Source of the DNA: Exiguobacterium sp. s146
GTDB lineage: Bacteria; Bacillota; Bacilli; Exiguobacteriales; Exiguobacteriaceae
DNA: 64,000 bases
NCBI RefSeq assembly: GCF_018618415.1
Contig: NZ_JACSMA010000001.1
Coordinates: 930,001 to 994,000, forward strand
Reading direction: 5' to 3'
Position numbers and translations under genes: made by a program. Positions 8,869-16,724 of the stretch are shown here, piece by piece. The notes beneath the pieces are model-generated. The model searched no databases. It saw only the letters and a program-made list of their open reading frames with translations, and was not told where the DNA came from. Every line of letters begins with the position of its first letter. The stretch's first letter is position 1.

Positions 8869-10397
8869 GACTCTCTCTCCTCTACACGTAACTCGATCGG
8901 TTGGTCAATCGCACGTTCCAAATGTTTTTTATGGCGGATGCCGCGCTGTAGTTCAAAGCGCGGAGATGTGTGCGTATGAAGCGTCAAGACAAGACCTTCA
9001 TCGTTCGAGGATACCTCGACGTTCTCGACGACTTGACGTTCGGTCAAATCGAGCGCGTCGACGAGCTTGACGATTGAGCCGAGCAACTCTAGGCTCTTCA
9101 ACATCTTCGAGTCGAACCATTCGGGGAAGCCTTCGATATGTTGGTCAAGCAGACGCCTCGATTTATACGACGTCACCAAGGCGAGGGCGAGCCGGTCCTC
9201 GTTGTTCATCCCTTTAAAGTCGTTCGTCGTGATCAAGTGGAACGTGTGATCGCTCTTATTGTTATGGTCGATATATTCTCCAACATATGCGAGTCGGCAC
9301 GCGCCCTCTAAGAGTCCGGGTTCGAACGGTTTCGCTTTAATCGTCTTCGTCTCAATCAAACCGGTATAGATTTGGCGAGCCAGGTGAATCAAGTGTTGAT
9401 GCCGGACCAGATCGACGGCGTATTGTTTCTCGAAGTGACGGAAACTCTCTTCTTTGACGTCCTCGAAACGGACCCGATTATTTTCTGATAAGTAGTATTC
9501 ATAGAACAAGCCCTCGCGTAGCCCGTTATTGCTCATCATGAACTCAGGTACTTTCAAATAGCGGGCCAACTCATCGATGGCGGTCACGGCCGGGGCGATG
9601 ATGTCCATCCGGTCCTTCGACAAACCGTCGAGACGCCCGAGCTGTTTCGGCGACATGTGAATGAGTTCATCGACGACGTCATGGAGCCGGTCGGCCCCAA
9701 TCGTATATTGGTGAATCCCTTCGAGCGGGAACAAGGACAGCGATTGTTCGACCCGGACGAGGTTTCGGGCCGTCCCGCCGACACCGACGAGCGGGACGCC
9801 GTGCGGCTCGAGCCAATCAATCTCTTTAAACGACTTCTTCAAGAACGCCGTCAACTGTTTGCGTTCTTCTTTCGTGAGCGTGTCACCTTTCATGAAATCC
9901 TCGGTCAGCGTCACGGCCCCGAACGGGAAGCTGTGATAGAAGACGAGCTCACGGTCCTTAAAATAGGTCACTTCCATCGAACCACCGCCGATATCGACCG
10001 AATAGCCGTCCTCGATATACGTCGAGTTGATGATGGCCGAGTAGCCGTAAAACGCCTCTTCATAGTCACTCAACAACCGAATCTCCATACCGGTCGCTTG
10101 CCGGACTTCTTCTAAAATGGCCTCGGAATTGCTGGCGTTGCGGATGGCGGCCGTCGCGACGGGCAACACTTCTTTCACTTCGTGATGCACGTTCAAGCGA
10201 TGAAAGTGGTTCAGCGTCTCGATGAGCGCCTCGATGCCGGATTCGGACAGTTCATTGTCATCGGTGATATGGCTCGACAGCCGAGCCACTTCCTTCACGT
10301 TCAACCGTTCAAAATACTGGCCGTGGCCGTTCACTTCAAAAATGACGTTACGAATCGAGTTGGACCCGATATCGATGACTGCTAGTTTTTTCTCCAC
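8865..10397 (-). CDS. ppx: Exopolyphosphatase / GppA-family phosphatase
   Basis: Hydrolyses terminal phosphate from polyphosphate, and in some relatives pppGpp. The ASKHA ATPase fold shows VIDIGSNSIRNVIFE at the N-terminus, VDIGGGSMEVTYF near residue 140 and VGVGGTARNL near 210. A C-terminal HD-like helical region follows, with total length 510. The GTG start at 10397 follows an AGAGGGGG ribosome site. It is the first gene of the ppx-ppk operon and is divergent from the zinc operon across 188 nt. Confidence 0.92.
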   Translation of the reverse strand: MEKKLAVIDIGSNSIRNVIFEVNGHGQYFERLNVKEVARLSSHITDDNELSESGIEALIETLNHFHRLNVHHEVKEVLPVATAAIRNASNSEAILEEVRQATGMEIRLLSDYEEAFYGYSAIINSTYIEDGYSVDIGGGSMEVTYFKDRELVFYHSFPFGAVTLTEDFMKGDTLTKEERKQLTAFLKKSFKEIDWLEPHGVPLVGVGGTARNLVRVEQSLSLFPLEGIHQYTIGADRLHDVVDELIHMSPKQLGRLDGLSKDRMDIIAPAVTAIDELARYLKVPEFMMSNNGLREGLFYEYYLSENNRVRFEDVKEESFRHFEKQYAVDLVRHQHLIHLARQIYTGLIETKTIKAKPFEPGLLEGACRLAYVGEYIDHNNKSDHTFHLITTNDFKGMNNEDRLALALVTSYKSRRLLDQHIEGFPEWFDSKMLKSLELLGSIVKLVDALDLTERQVVENVEVSSNDEGLVLTLHTHTSPRFELQRGIRHKKHLERAIDQPIELRVEERES

Positions 10398-10499
10398 GGA
10401 AAAACCCCCTCTGCGTTATCTCTAGTGTACAACGAAGATCATCAAAATACATTCGGATTTCAGTTCGTGCGACGTCAATCGGCTCGCGTCGCCTCATAC

Positions 10500-10528
10500 T
10501 TGAAGCATGGACTGATATTCTGTATAAT
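10500..10528 (+). promoter_or_regulatory. Promoter of the zinc operon
   Basis: TTGAAG (10500-10505), 17-nt spacer, perfect TATAAT (10523-10528), 57 nt before the znuC ATG. Confidence 0.7.
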
Positions 10529-10544
10529 ACAGACGCCAAGCAAG

Positions 10545-10559
10545 TAGAAATGATTACGA
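10545..10559. promoter_or_regulatory. Zur box
   Basis: TAGAAATGATTACGA matches TCGTAATNATTACGA at 12 of 14 defined positions. It lies about 10 nt past the expected transcription start. Its position suits zinc-dependent repression by the Zur encoded in the same operon. Confidence 0.6.
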
Positions 10560-10585
10560 TTTATCACACGAGAGAAGGGTAGCTT

Positions 10586-11344
10586 ATGACGACATCCGTC
10601 GTAAAATTAAATCATGTTTCCTATCATTACGATGGGACCGCCGCGCTACAGGACGTGTCCATCGAGATTAAACAAGGCGACTTCGTCGCCGTCGTCGGGG
10701 AGAACGGGTCCGGCAAGTCGACGCTCATTCGGACGATTCTTGGCCTGTTATCGCCGCAAACCGGATCGGTCGAGCTGTTCGGACGTCCTCAAGGACAGTT
10801 TAAAGACAAGTCTCGTATCAGTTACGTTTCCCAAAAAGCCGCGTCCTTTAACTCAGGATTTCCGGTGACGGTCGAGGAAGTCGTCGCCATGGGCCGCTAT
10901 GGACGCCTCGGTCTATTCAAACGGTTGAACATCGAAGACAAGGCGGCCATCCAAAATGCGCTTGAGACGGTCAATATGTGGCAGTTCCGACATCGGAAGA
11001 TTGGTAGCCTGTCAGGCGGGCAGCAACAGCGCGTCTTTATCGCTCGAGCCATCGTCAATCAACCGGATTTGCTCATCTTGGATGAGCCGACGGTCGGGGT
11101 CGACCAAAAACATTTGCGCGACTTTTATGAGGTGCTCCATCTGTTACGCGAGCACACGTCATGCACGTTCATTCTCGTGACCCACGATTTGAACGTCGTC
11201 ACCGACCTCGTCACGAAAGTCGTCCATCTCGATCACGGCCGGATGGCGTGCAACTGTGGCTTAAAAGAATATAGTGAGCTCGGCGAATTGACGGCGATTA
11301 AGCCGTACCCGGTCAAAGTGCTCGTTCATGAAGGTACGTCATGA
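10586..11344 (+). CDS. znuC: Zinc ABC transporter ATP-binding protein
   Basis: Cytoplasmic ATPase of a zinc-uptake ABC importer (AdcC/ZurA family). Walker A is GENGSGKST (about residue 40), the signature is LSGGQQQR, Walker B is LLILDEPTVGVD and the H-loop is VTHD. Length is 252 residues. ATGA overlaps the permease start. The same order (ATPase, permease, Zur) occurs in Listeria zurAMR. No substrate-binding lipoprotein is encoded here, so it must be elsewhere. Manganese cannot be excluded from the ATPase alone; the Zur box and zur gene argue for zinc. Confidence 0.88.
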   Translation: MTTSVVKLNHVSYHYDGTAALQDVSIEIKQGDFVAVVGENGSGKSTLIRTILGLLSPQTGSVELFGRPQGQFKDKSRISYVSQKAASFNSGFPVTVEEVVAMGRYGRLGLFKRLNIEDKAAIQNALETVNMWQFRHRKIGSLSGGQQQRVFIARAIVNQPDLLILDEPTVGVDQKHLRDFYEVLHLLREHTSCTFILVTHDLNVVTDLVTKVVHLDHGRMACNCGLKEYSELGELTAIKPYPVKVLVHEGTS

Positions 11345-12204
11345 TTTCGGATCTGTTCACGTACAGCTTTTTACGTTATGCGTTCATCGCAGCCGTCGTC
11401 ATCGGGTTCACTGCGCCGCTCATCGGTTCGTTCGTCGTCGTCAGACGAATGAGCTTGATTGCCGACGCGTTGTCTCATATGACGCTTGCCGGAATCTCGT
11501 TCAGTCTGTTCCTCGGGCAGTATATTCTGCTGTTCAGCGACTTGAACCCACTCTACCTGGGGACCCTCGTCTCGGTCCTCGCCGCGCTCGGCCTCAATTG
11601 GCTCCGCGGAAAATACGTCCATTTTCAAGAGTTGTCGATTCCGATCATGATGTCGGCCGGGATGGGACTCAGTGCCATCTTCATCTCGTTATCGCGCGGA
11701 TTCTCGATTGATTTGTCGACGCTCCTGTTCGGATCGATTTCGGCGGTCAGTTTATCAGACATTTGGATGATTCTCGCTGTGGCGGGCATCACGTTGCTCG
11801 TCATCGTCGTATTTTATAAACAGCTGTTGTTCTTGTCGTTCGATGAAGAACAGGCGAAAGTGTCGGGTCTGCCGAGCACGATGCTCCACGTGTTGTTCAT
11901 GTTCGTCGTCGCGCTCGTGATTGCCGTCAGTATGCGGATCGTCGGTACGCTGCTCGTCTCGAGCCTGATCACATTGCCAGTCGCGGCCGCGCTCCGGTTC
12001 ACGAACAGCTTCAAACAGACGATTGTTTGGTCAATCGTGTTCGGGGAAGTCGCGACGATCGGCGGACTCGTCCTTGCCTATGAGCTCGACGTCGCCCCGG
12101 GTGGTGTCATCGTCTTGCTCGCCGTCATCATCTTAGCCGTCGTCATGTTGGCCGAACGACTCGGACTCGCTCGGAAGAAGGAGGTTCGTTATGAAGGAAA
12201 CTGA
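11341..12204 (+). CDS. znuB: Zinc ABC transporter permease
   Basis: ABC-3 family permease of 287 residues with about eight hydrophobic segments, for example AFIAAVVIGFTAPLIG, MILAVAGITLLVIVVF and GGVIVLLAVIILAVVML. The loop RRMSLIADALSHMTLAGIS is typical of the family. It starts inside the znuC stop and runs 14 nt into zur, so the three products are translationally linked. Confidence 0.88.
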   Translation: MISDLFTYSFLRYAFIAAVVIGFTAPLIGSFVVVRRMSLIADALSHMTLAGISFSLFLGQYILLFSDLNPLYLGTLVSVLAALGLNWLRGKYVHFQELSIPIMMSAGMGLSAIFISLSRGFSIDLSTLLFGSISAVSLSDIWMILAVAGITLLVIVVFYKQLLFLSFDEEQAKVSGLPSTMLHVLFMFVVALVIAVSMRIVGTLLVSSLITLPVAAALRFTNSFKQTIVWSIVFGEVATIGGLVLAYELDVAPGGVIVLLAVIILAVVMLAERLGLARKKEVRYEGN

Positions 12205-12601
12205 ACAATTGACCCGTCTGCAATCGTCGTCGCTCAAAGTGACACCGAAACGGATTGAGATGTTTGCCTTTCTCGCAGCTGAAGAGCGTTACGTCAGCGC
12301 CAAGGACGTCCTCGACTATATGCGGGCGAAACATCCGACGATGAGTTTTGACACGGTATACCGCAACTTGAAATCGTTCGCCGAGGAAGGGTTGCTCGAA
12401 GCGACCGAATTGAACGGAGAGAAGGCGTTCCGCGTCACATGTGGGTCGAATCATCATCATCACCATTTGATTTGCCGCGGTTGCGGCAAGACGAAGCTAC
12501 TCGAACTGTGCCCGATGCGCTTTGTCGAGACGCTCGATCCTGATTTTGAGGTCGTCGATCATAAATTTGAGATTTACGGGTATTGTAAACAATGTAAGTG
12601 A
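12191..12601 (+). CDS. zur: Fur-family zinc uptake regulator Zur
   Basis: A 136-residue repressor of zinc-uptake genes. The N-terminal winged helix (about 10-80) includes AKDVLDYMRAKHPTMSFDTVYRNLKSF. The dimerisation half has a five-histidine run before LICRGCGK. Two structural-zinc CxxC pairs are seen, CRGC and CKQC. An AAGGAGG ribosome site lies within znuB. Assignment as Zur rather than Fur or PerR rests on operon context and synteny with B. subtilis yqfV. Confidence 0.88.
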   Translation: MKETEQLTRLQSSSLKVTPKRIEMFAFLAAEERYVSAKDVLDYMRAKHPTMSFDTVYRNLKSFAEEGLLEATELNGEKAFRVTCGSNHHHHHLICRGCGKTKLLELCPMRFVETLDPDFEVVDHKFEIYGYCKQCK

Positions 12602-12605
12602 CGAG

Positions 12606-12633
12606 AAGGGATTGTGAATTCAATCCCTTTTTT
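12606..12633 (+). terminator. Terminator of the zinc operon
   Basis: AAGGGATTG stem, 6-nt loop, complement, then a T-run. Confidence 0.8.
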
Positions 12634-12659
12634 GTCGAATCGAGAGAGGGGGAGTCGAG

Positions 12660-14057
12660 ATGATTTACACCGCAGCCGAAATCAAACAGGCCGATGCGTC
12701 GGCACTTCACCAAGGGATGCCGGGCGACGTCTTAATGGAGCGGGCAGCTTCGGCCGTGGCGGCACGTCTGACCTTCCCAGCCCACTCGTCTGTCCTCGTC
12801 ATCTGCGGGGCTGGCAACAACGGTGGGGATGGCTGGGTCGTGGCCCGAGAATTGGTACAGCGAGGGTGTGACGTCTCCGTATATGCCCCGTTCGGTGAAC
12901 CGAAGTCACCGGAAGCGGGACGGCATGCGGCGTATGCGCGCCGGTTCGTCACCATCGTCGAGGAACCTCGAGACGCAGACTATATCGTCGATGCCTTGTT
13001 CGGGGTTGGATTTCACGGTCCGGTCACTGGAACAGCGAGAGATGTCATCACTTGGGTGCGTGCACAAGCGGCACCCGTTATGGCCATCGATGTACCGTCG
13101 GGTGTCCCGAGCGATGACGCGACGGGATTTGACGGTCATGCCGTCGAAGCGGAGACGACGTTTTCGCTACACGGTTATAAACGGAGTGCCTTTTTATCAC
13201 AGACGGCCCCGTATTACGGCACGGTCGAGGTAGTCGAGATTGGACTGCCCCACACGTCTGAATGGCGCGTCTTGACGGAGTCAGACTTTGACCGGGACTT
13301 ACTCGAGCGCGATCCATACGGACATAAGAATCGATACGGTCATGGTTGCTTGATTGGCGGGAGCCGTCATTTGATGGGAGCTCCGTTCTTAGCCGCCCGG
13401 GCAGCGCTGCGAACGGGAATCGGGTTGCTCGACCTCGCCATCCCGCCCGAAGCGCTCGTCATGGCGTCGAGTTTACCGGAGGCGATGTATTACACGATCG
13501 ATGAGTTACCGGACAAAGCATATGCGGCTACAGCAATTGGTCCGGGACTCGTCGACGACGAACGGTCGGACCGGTTATGGCGAACCGTCAGTCGTCAATC
13601 AAAACCACTCATCGTCGATGCGGGCGCTTTGACGACGAGTCATCTTGAGGCAGCGGGTCCACTCACGTTGACGCCGCATCCGGGGGAGTTCGCCCGCTTG
13701 ACGGGACTGTCTGTCGCCGAGATTGAAGCAGACCGGTTCCGGATCGCGTCGGACTTCGCCCGCCAACACAGGATTCACCTCATCTTAAAAGGGACGCATA
13801 CGCTCATCGTCAAACCGGACGGGACGGGAGCGGTCAATACGATTCAAGCCGAGGCCCTCTCGAAAGGAGGGAGCGGCGACGTGTTGACCGGCATGTTGCT
13901 CGCGCTATGGGCTCGGACGGACCGAATCGACACGGACCCGTCTCCGAACGAACAAGCCGTCCTGTGGCACGCCCTCGCGGCTCAAGCCGCGAGCCGGCAG
14001 ATGCATCCAGCGAGTGTCCTCGCAACGGACGTCATCGAAGCGATTGGACGCATATAA
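12660..14057 (+). CDS. nnrD: Bifunctional NAD(P)HX epimerase / dehydratase (YjeF)
   Basis: Repairs hydrated NADH and NADPH. The N-terminal half (about 1-205) is the epimerase, with CGAGNNGGDGWVVA, DYIVDALFGVG and AIDVPSGV. The C-terminal half (about 215-465) is the ADP-dependent dehydratase of ribokinase type, with TPHPGEFARL, LKGTHTLIV and KGGSGDVLTGM. It is the full-length fused form of 465 residues. The ATG follows GAGGGGGAG. It stands alone between two terminators. Confidence 0.93.
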   Translation: MIYTAAEIKQADASALHQGMPGDVLMERAASAVAARLTFPAHSSVLVICGAGNNGGDGWVVARELVQRGCDVSVYAPFGEPKSPEAGRHAAYARRFVTIVEEPRDADYIVDALFGVGFHGPVTGTARDVITWVRAQAAPVMAIDVPSGVPSDDATGFDGHAVEAETTFSLHGYKRSAFLSQTAPYYGTVEVVEIGLPHTSEWRVLTESDFDRDLLERDPYGHKNRYGHGCLIGGSRHLMGAPFLAARAALRTGIGLLDLAIPPEALVMASSLPEAMYYTIDELPDKAYAATAIGPGLVDDERSDRLWRTVSRQSKPLIVDAGALTTSHLEAAGPLTLTPHPGEFARLTGLSVAEIEADRFRIASDFARQHRIHLILKGTHTLIVKPDGTGAVNTIQAEALSKGGSGDVLTGMLLALWARTDRIDTDPSPNEQAVLWHALAAQAASRQMHPASVLATDVIEAIGRI

Positions 14058-14110
14058 AAAAGCCCCATACACAATGGATACTCTTATCCAACGTGTATGA
14101 GGCTTTTTTT
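14056..14110. terminator. Bidirectional terminator with nested hairpin
   Basis: AAAAAGCC and CATACAC pair with GTGTATG and GGCTTTTTTT. The loop contains a smaller GGATA/TATCC hairpin. It separates convergent nnrD and the YqfW gene; the latter's stop codon lies inside it. Confidence 0.8.
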
Positions 14111-14690
14111 AAATGGTGATGGACTTGGTCGTCTCGAAGTGATTGACGATGTGTTGCGCCTCGTTCCAAGACGAAATTCGTTTCACCCCGTCCGGTAACG
14201 GTTTGCGGTTATACGGCGCATCGAACAATAGGACCGGAATATTCGTCTGTTCATGGATCGAGATGGCGTTTTCGTAACGGTCCTCCATGAACAAGTCGAG
14301 CGCGAGCTGTTTGACGACGCCGACCTTGTCATGGCTCCCTGTCATGATGAGCGAATCGAGTGGGAGCTCATGTTGCCGAATCCACTCCTCGGTGACGGAG
14401 CGGACGGCTTCACTACGAGCTGTGACGTAATGGAGACGGTGTGCTTTTCGCATGTGCCAGAGAACGGCGTTCACTTCAGAGTGGGGAAGTGAGCGACGAT
14501 AAATCGCCTCCTCGTGGCCTTGCTCAATCATGAAGCGCCAAAATGCCTCTTGTGTCATATCTGTATACGTATGCAACTCATATTCGGTCGCCTGATGGTA
14601 ATCGATGGCGTACCCGAGTGCGTCGTTCATGTAATGAAAACAACTTTGCGGATCCGTGACGGTTCCGTCGATGTCTATTCCAATATGCAT
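14109..14690 (-). CDS. yqfW: HAD-family nucleotidase YqfW
   Basis: Predicted 193-residue HAD phosphatase of the 5'(3')-deoxyribonucleotidase (NT5C) type. Motif I is DIDGTVTD (nucleophile Asp near residue 6). Motif II is YVTAR. The DLFMEDRYENA segment supplies the late acidic residues. Position between zur and ispG matches B. subtilis yqfW. The substrate is untested here. AAGGAGGG precedes the ATG, and an extended -10 (TGGTACAAT on the minus strand, near 14719-14727) starts at the end of the ispG terminator. Confidence 0.82.
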   Translation of the reverse strand: MHIGIDIDGTVTDPQSCFHYMNDALGYAIDYHQATEYELHTYTDMTQEAFWRFMIEQGHEEAIYRRSLPHSEVNAVLWHMRKAHRLHYVTARSEAVRSVTEEWIRQHELPLDSLIMTGSHDKVGVVKQLALDLFMEDRYENAISIHEQTNIPVLLFDAPYNRKPLPDGVKRISSWNEAQHIVNHFETTKSITI

Positions 14691-14725
14691 GTTCGTCCCT
14701 CCTTGCTCATAACCCTTATTGTACC

Positions 14726-14755
14726 AAAAGCCCGCTCGGTTGCAACCGAGCGGGC
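14726..14755 (-). terminator. Terminator of ispG
   Basis: An 11-bp GC-rich stem (GCCCGCTCGGT and complement) with TGCA loop, followed by TTTT on the minus strand. Confidence 0.85.
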
Positions 14756-14761
14756 GAAGGA

Positions 14762-15883
14762 TTAGTTAGATTGGTTGGCGAGTTCTTGCTCCTCGAGTTC
14801 ACGAGCGGCAAGTTTCTCGGCGACGATGGCATCGATTTCTTTCTTCAATTCTTCGACCATCGTGGCTTCCGGGACTTTACGGATGATTTTTCCGTGACGG
14901 AACAGCAAACCTTCGTTACGGGCACCGGCGATACCGATATCGGCTTCACGGGCTTCACCCGGTCCGTTGACCGCGCAGCCGAGAACAGCGACTTTAATGT
15001 TGACGTTGATGTTCTGGATATACTCTTCTACTTCTTTCGCGATTGAAATCAAGTCGATTTCGATGCGTCCGCATGTCGGGCACGAGATGAGTGTCGCCGC
15101 GTTGGCCGCGAGACCGAACGATTTGAGTACTTCTTTGGCGACTTTGATTTCTTCGACTGGGTCGTCAGATAGCGAGACGCGGACCGTCGAACCGATACCG
15201 AGCGAAAGGATTGCCCCGAGACCGGCCGCTGACTTGAGTGATCCCGAGAAGAGCGGGCCCGATTCCGTAATTCCGACGTGGAGCGGGTAATCGAACGTCT
15301 TGGCCGCGAGCGTGTACGCTTCGAGGGCCAAGTTTACGTCAGACGCCTTGAGCGAGATGATCGTGTTATAGAAGCCGAGGTCTTCTAAGATTTTCACGTG
15401 GTGCATGGCACTCTCGACCATTCCTTGTGCCGTCGGATAACCGTACTTCTCAAGGAATTGCTTTTCGAGCGAGCCGGCGTTGACACCGATACGGATTGGG
15501 ATGCCTTTTGCTTTGGCGGCGTTGACGACCGCTTCAACTTTCTCACGACGACCGATGTTACCCGGGTTGATTCGAATCTTATCTACACCGCTCTCGATGG
15601 CTTTGAGCGCCAATTTATAATCGAAATGAATATCGACGACGAGCGGGATATTGATGCGGCTCTTGATTTCAGCGAGGGCATCGGCAGCGCGCTCGTCCGG
15701 GCAAGCGACACGGACGACTTGGCAGCCTGCTTCTTCGAGACGTAAAATCTCGGCGACGGTCGCTTCTACGTCATGCGTTTTTGTTGTCGTCATCGATTGG
15801 ATGACGACCTCATTCGATCCACCGATGATGAGGTTACCGACACGAATCGGACGAGTTAATGAACGATGCAAAATTTCTGACAT
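14762..15883 (-). CDS. ispG: 4-hydroxy-3-methylbut-2-en-1-yl diphosphate synthase IspG
   Basis: Penultimate MEP-pathway enzyme; a 4Fe-4S protein that converts MEcPP to HMBPP. The TIM-barrel part includes [28 protein letters not shown] and RINPGNIG. The C-terminal cluster domain has SCPTCGR and [11 protein letters not shown], giving three cysteines. Start is set at 15883 by AAGGAG about 9 nt upstream, giving 373 residues; an in-frame ATG at 15973 lacks a ribosome site and adds an unlikely extension. It is the second MEP gene in the window, as in B. subtilis yqfY. Confidence 0.94.
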   Translation of the reverse strand: MSEILHRSLTRPIRVGNLIIGGSNEVVIQSMTTTKTHDVEATVAEILRLEEAGCQVVRVACPDERAADALAEIKSRINIPLVVDIHFDYKLALKAIESGVDKIRINPGNIGRREKVEAVVNAAKAKGIPIRIGVNAGSLEKQFLEKYGYPTAQGMVESAMHHVKILEDLGFYNTIISLKASDVNLALEAYTLAAKTFDYPLHVGITESGPLFSGSLKSAAGLGAILSLGIGSTVRVSLSDDPVEEIKVAKEVLKSFGLAANAATLISCPTCGRIEIDLISIAKEVEEYIQNINVNIKVAVLGCAVNGPGEAREADIGIAGARNEGLLFRHGKIIRKVPEATMVEELKKEIDAIVAEKLAARELEEQELANQSN

Positions 15884-16094
15884 ATACGTAATCTCCTTCT
15901 TTTGGAAAGGTTCCAATCGATTTAAGATGGTTGGTTTCCTTCTTATCATAACGAAATGTTTGTGAAAAAGCACCCAGCAAGCGCTTGCGAGATGTGCTCT
16001 GACGAAACGCTAACGTTATCTTAACAGATGCTTCATAATTTTCCACCGTCTACAGACCGATTTATGTACGCGGAAAATGGGATGACACTTGTTG

Positions 16095-16544
16095 TCAGGA
16101 ACGTGTCTTCTTGATTGGAGCTTGGAACAGCGGAACAATCAAGTACATGAGTAATAGAAGAATCCCGAACCAAGCCGCAGATGGTGCGATGTGATACAGA
16201 ACGACGAGGCTGACTGTCGGAATGAGCGACATCGCGACCGTATACGGCCAGGCTTGGCGATAGGCCCACATCTTCTTTGTACGCCATCTCGTGACGAGTT
16301 GGACGAGCAGGGCGCTTAGAGCGACGAGTCCCATATAGAAGAAGAAAATCGCAAAAGCATGTAAAAACAACCACATCGGCCAAAAGAAATCGGGTTGTAA
16401 CACGATGTAATCTAACACCGTTACCGTCAACGTCAACATCAAACTCGCCAACATATAGGCGTGGAGCGGGGCCAAACGAAGGCGAAGCGCCTGTTTTGAT
16501 GGGTAAAGGCTATGACGTACAAACTGAATCGTTGTCTTGAGCAT
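16095..16544 (-). CDS. Hypothetical four-helix membrane protein
   Basis: A 149-residue basic membrane protein with four hydrophobic segments (about 28-50, 55-82, 98-118 and 122-142). The start, MLKTTIQFVRHSLYPSK, faintly recalls the DUF1189 (YqgB) opening, and B. subtilis has yqgB near this position, but the protein is much shorter. I do not assign a function. TTGGAGTT before the ATG is a moderate ribosome site. The gene is divergent from the Na/Pi cotransporter. Confidence 0.6.
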   Translation of the reverse strand: MLKTTIQFVRHSLYPSKQALRLRLAPLHAYMLASLMLTLTVTVLDYIVLQPDFFWPMWLFLHAFAIFFFYMGLVALSALLVQLVTRWRTKKMWAYRQAWPYTVAMSLIPTVSLVVLYHIAPSAAWFGILLLLMYLIVPLFQAPIKKTRS

Positions 16545-16606
16545 AAACGGAACTCCAATCTGTTATAGTACAAACTCTAAAAAACAAACAAAAATCATAC
16601 AGTGGA

Positions 16607-16623
16607 TTAATAAAACCTTAACA
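16607..16623 (+). promoter_or_regulatory. Possible PHO box half (two repeats)
   Basis: TTAATA (16607-16612) and TTAACA (16618-16623) are 11 nt apart, as in PhoP direct repeats. Only two repeats are seen, so support is weak. They lie just upstream of the -35 of a phosphate transporter gene. Confidence 0.35.
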
Positions 16624-16632
16624 TTAAACCTG

Positions 16633-16662
16633 TTTACATCGACTGGGTGATGCGGGCATAAT
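16633..16662 (+). promoter_or_regulatory. Promoter of the Na/Pi cotransporter gene
   Basis: TTTACA (16633-16638), 18-nt spacer, CATAAT (16657-16662). Confidence 0.5.
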
Positions 16663-16724
16663 GAGTAGGGCATTAAAAACCAAGCAAACACAACTAACTT
16701 ACAATCAAAAGGAGTACAAAAATC

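Noticed and set aside
15977-15988. GCAAGCGCTTGC palindrome between ispG and the membrane gene
   Set aside because: A 12-bp palindrome without T-run, partner copy or clear promoter relation; likely chance or a weak structure.
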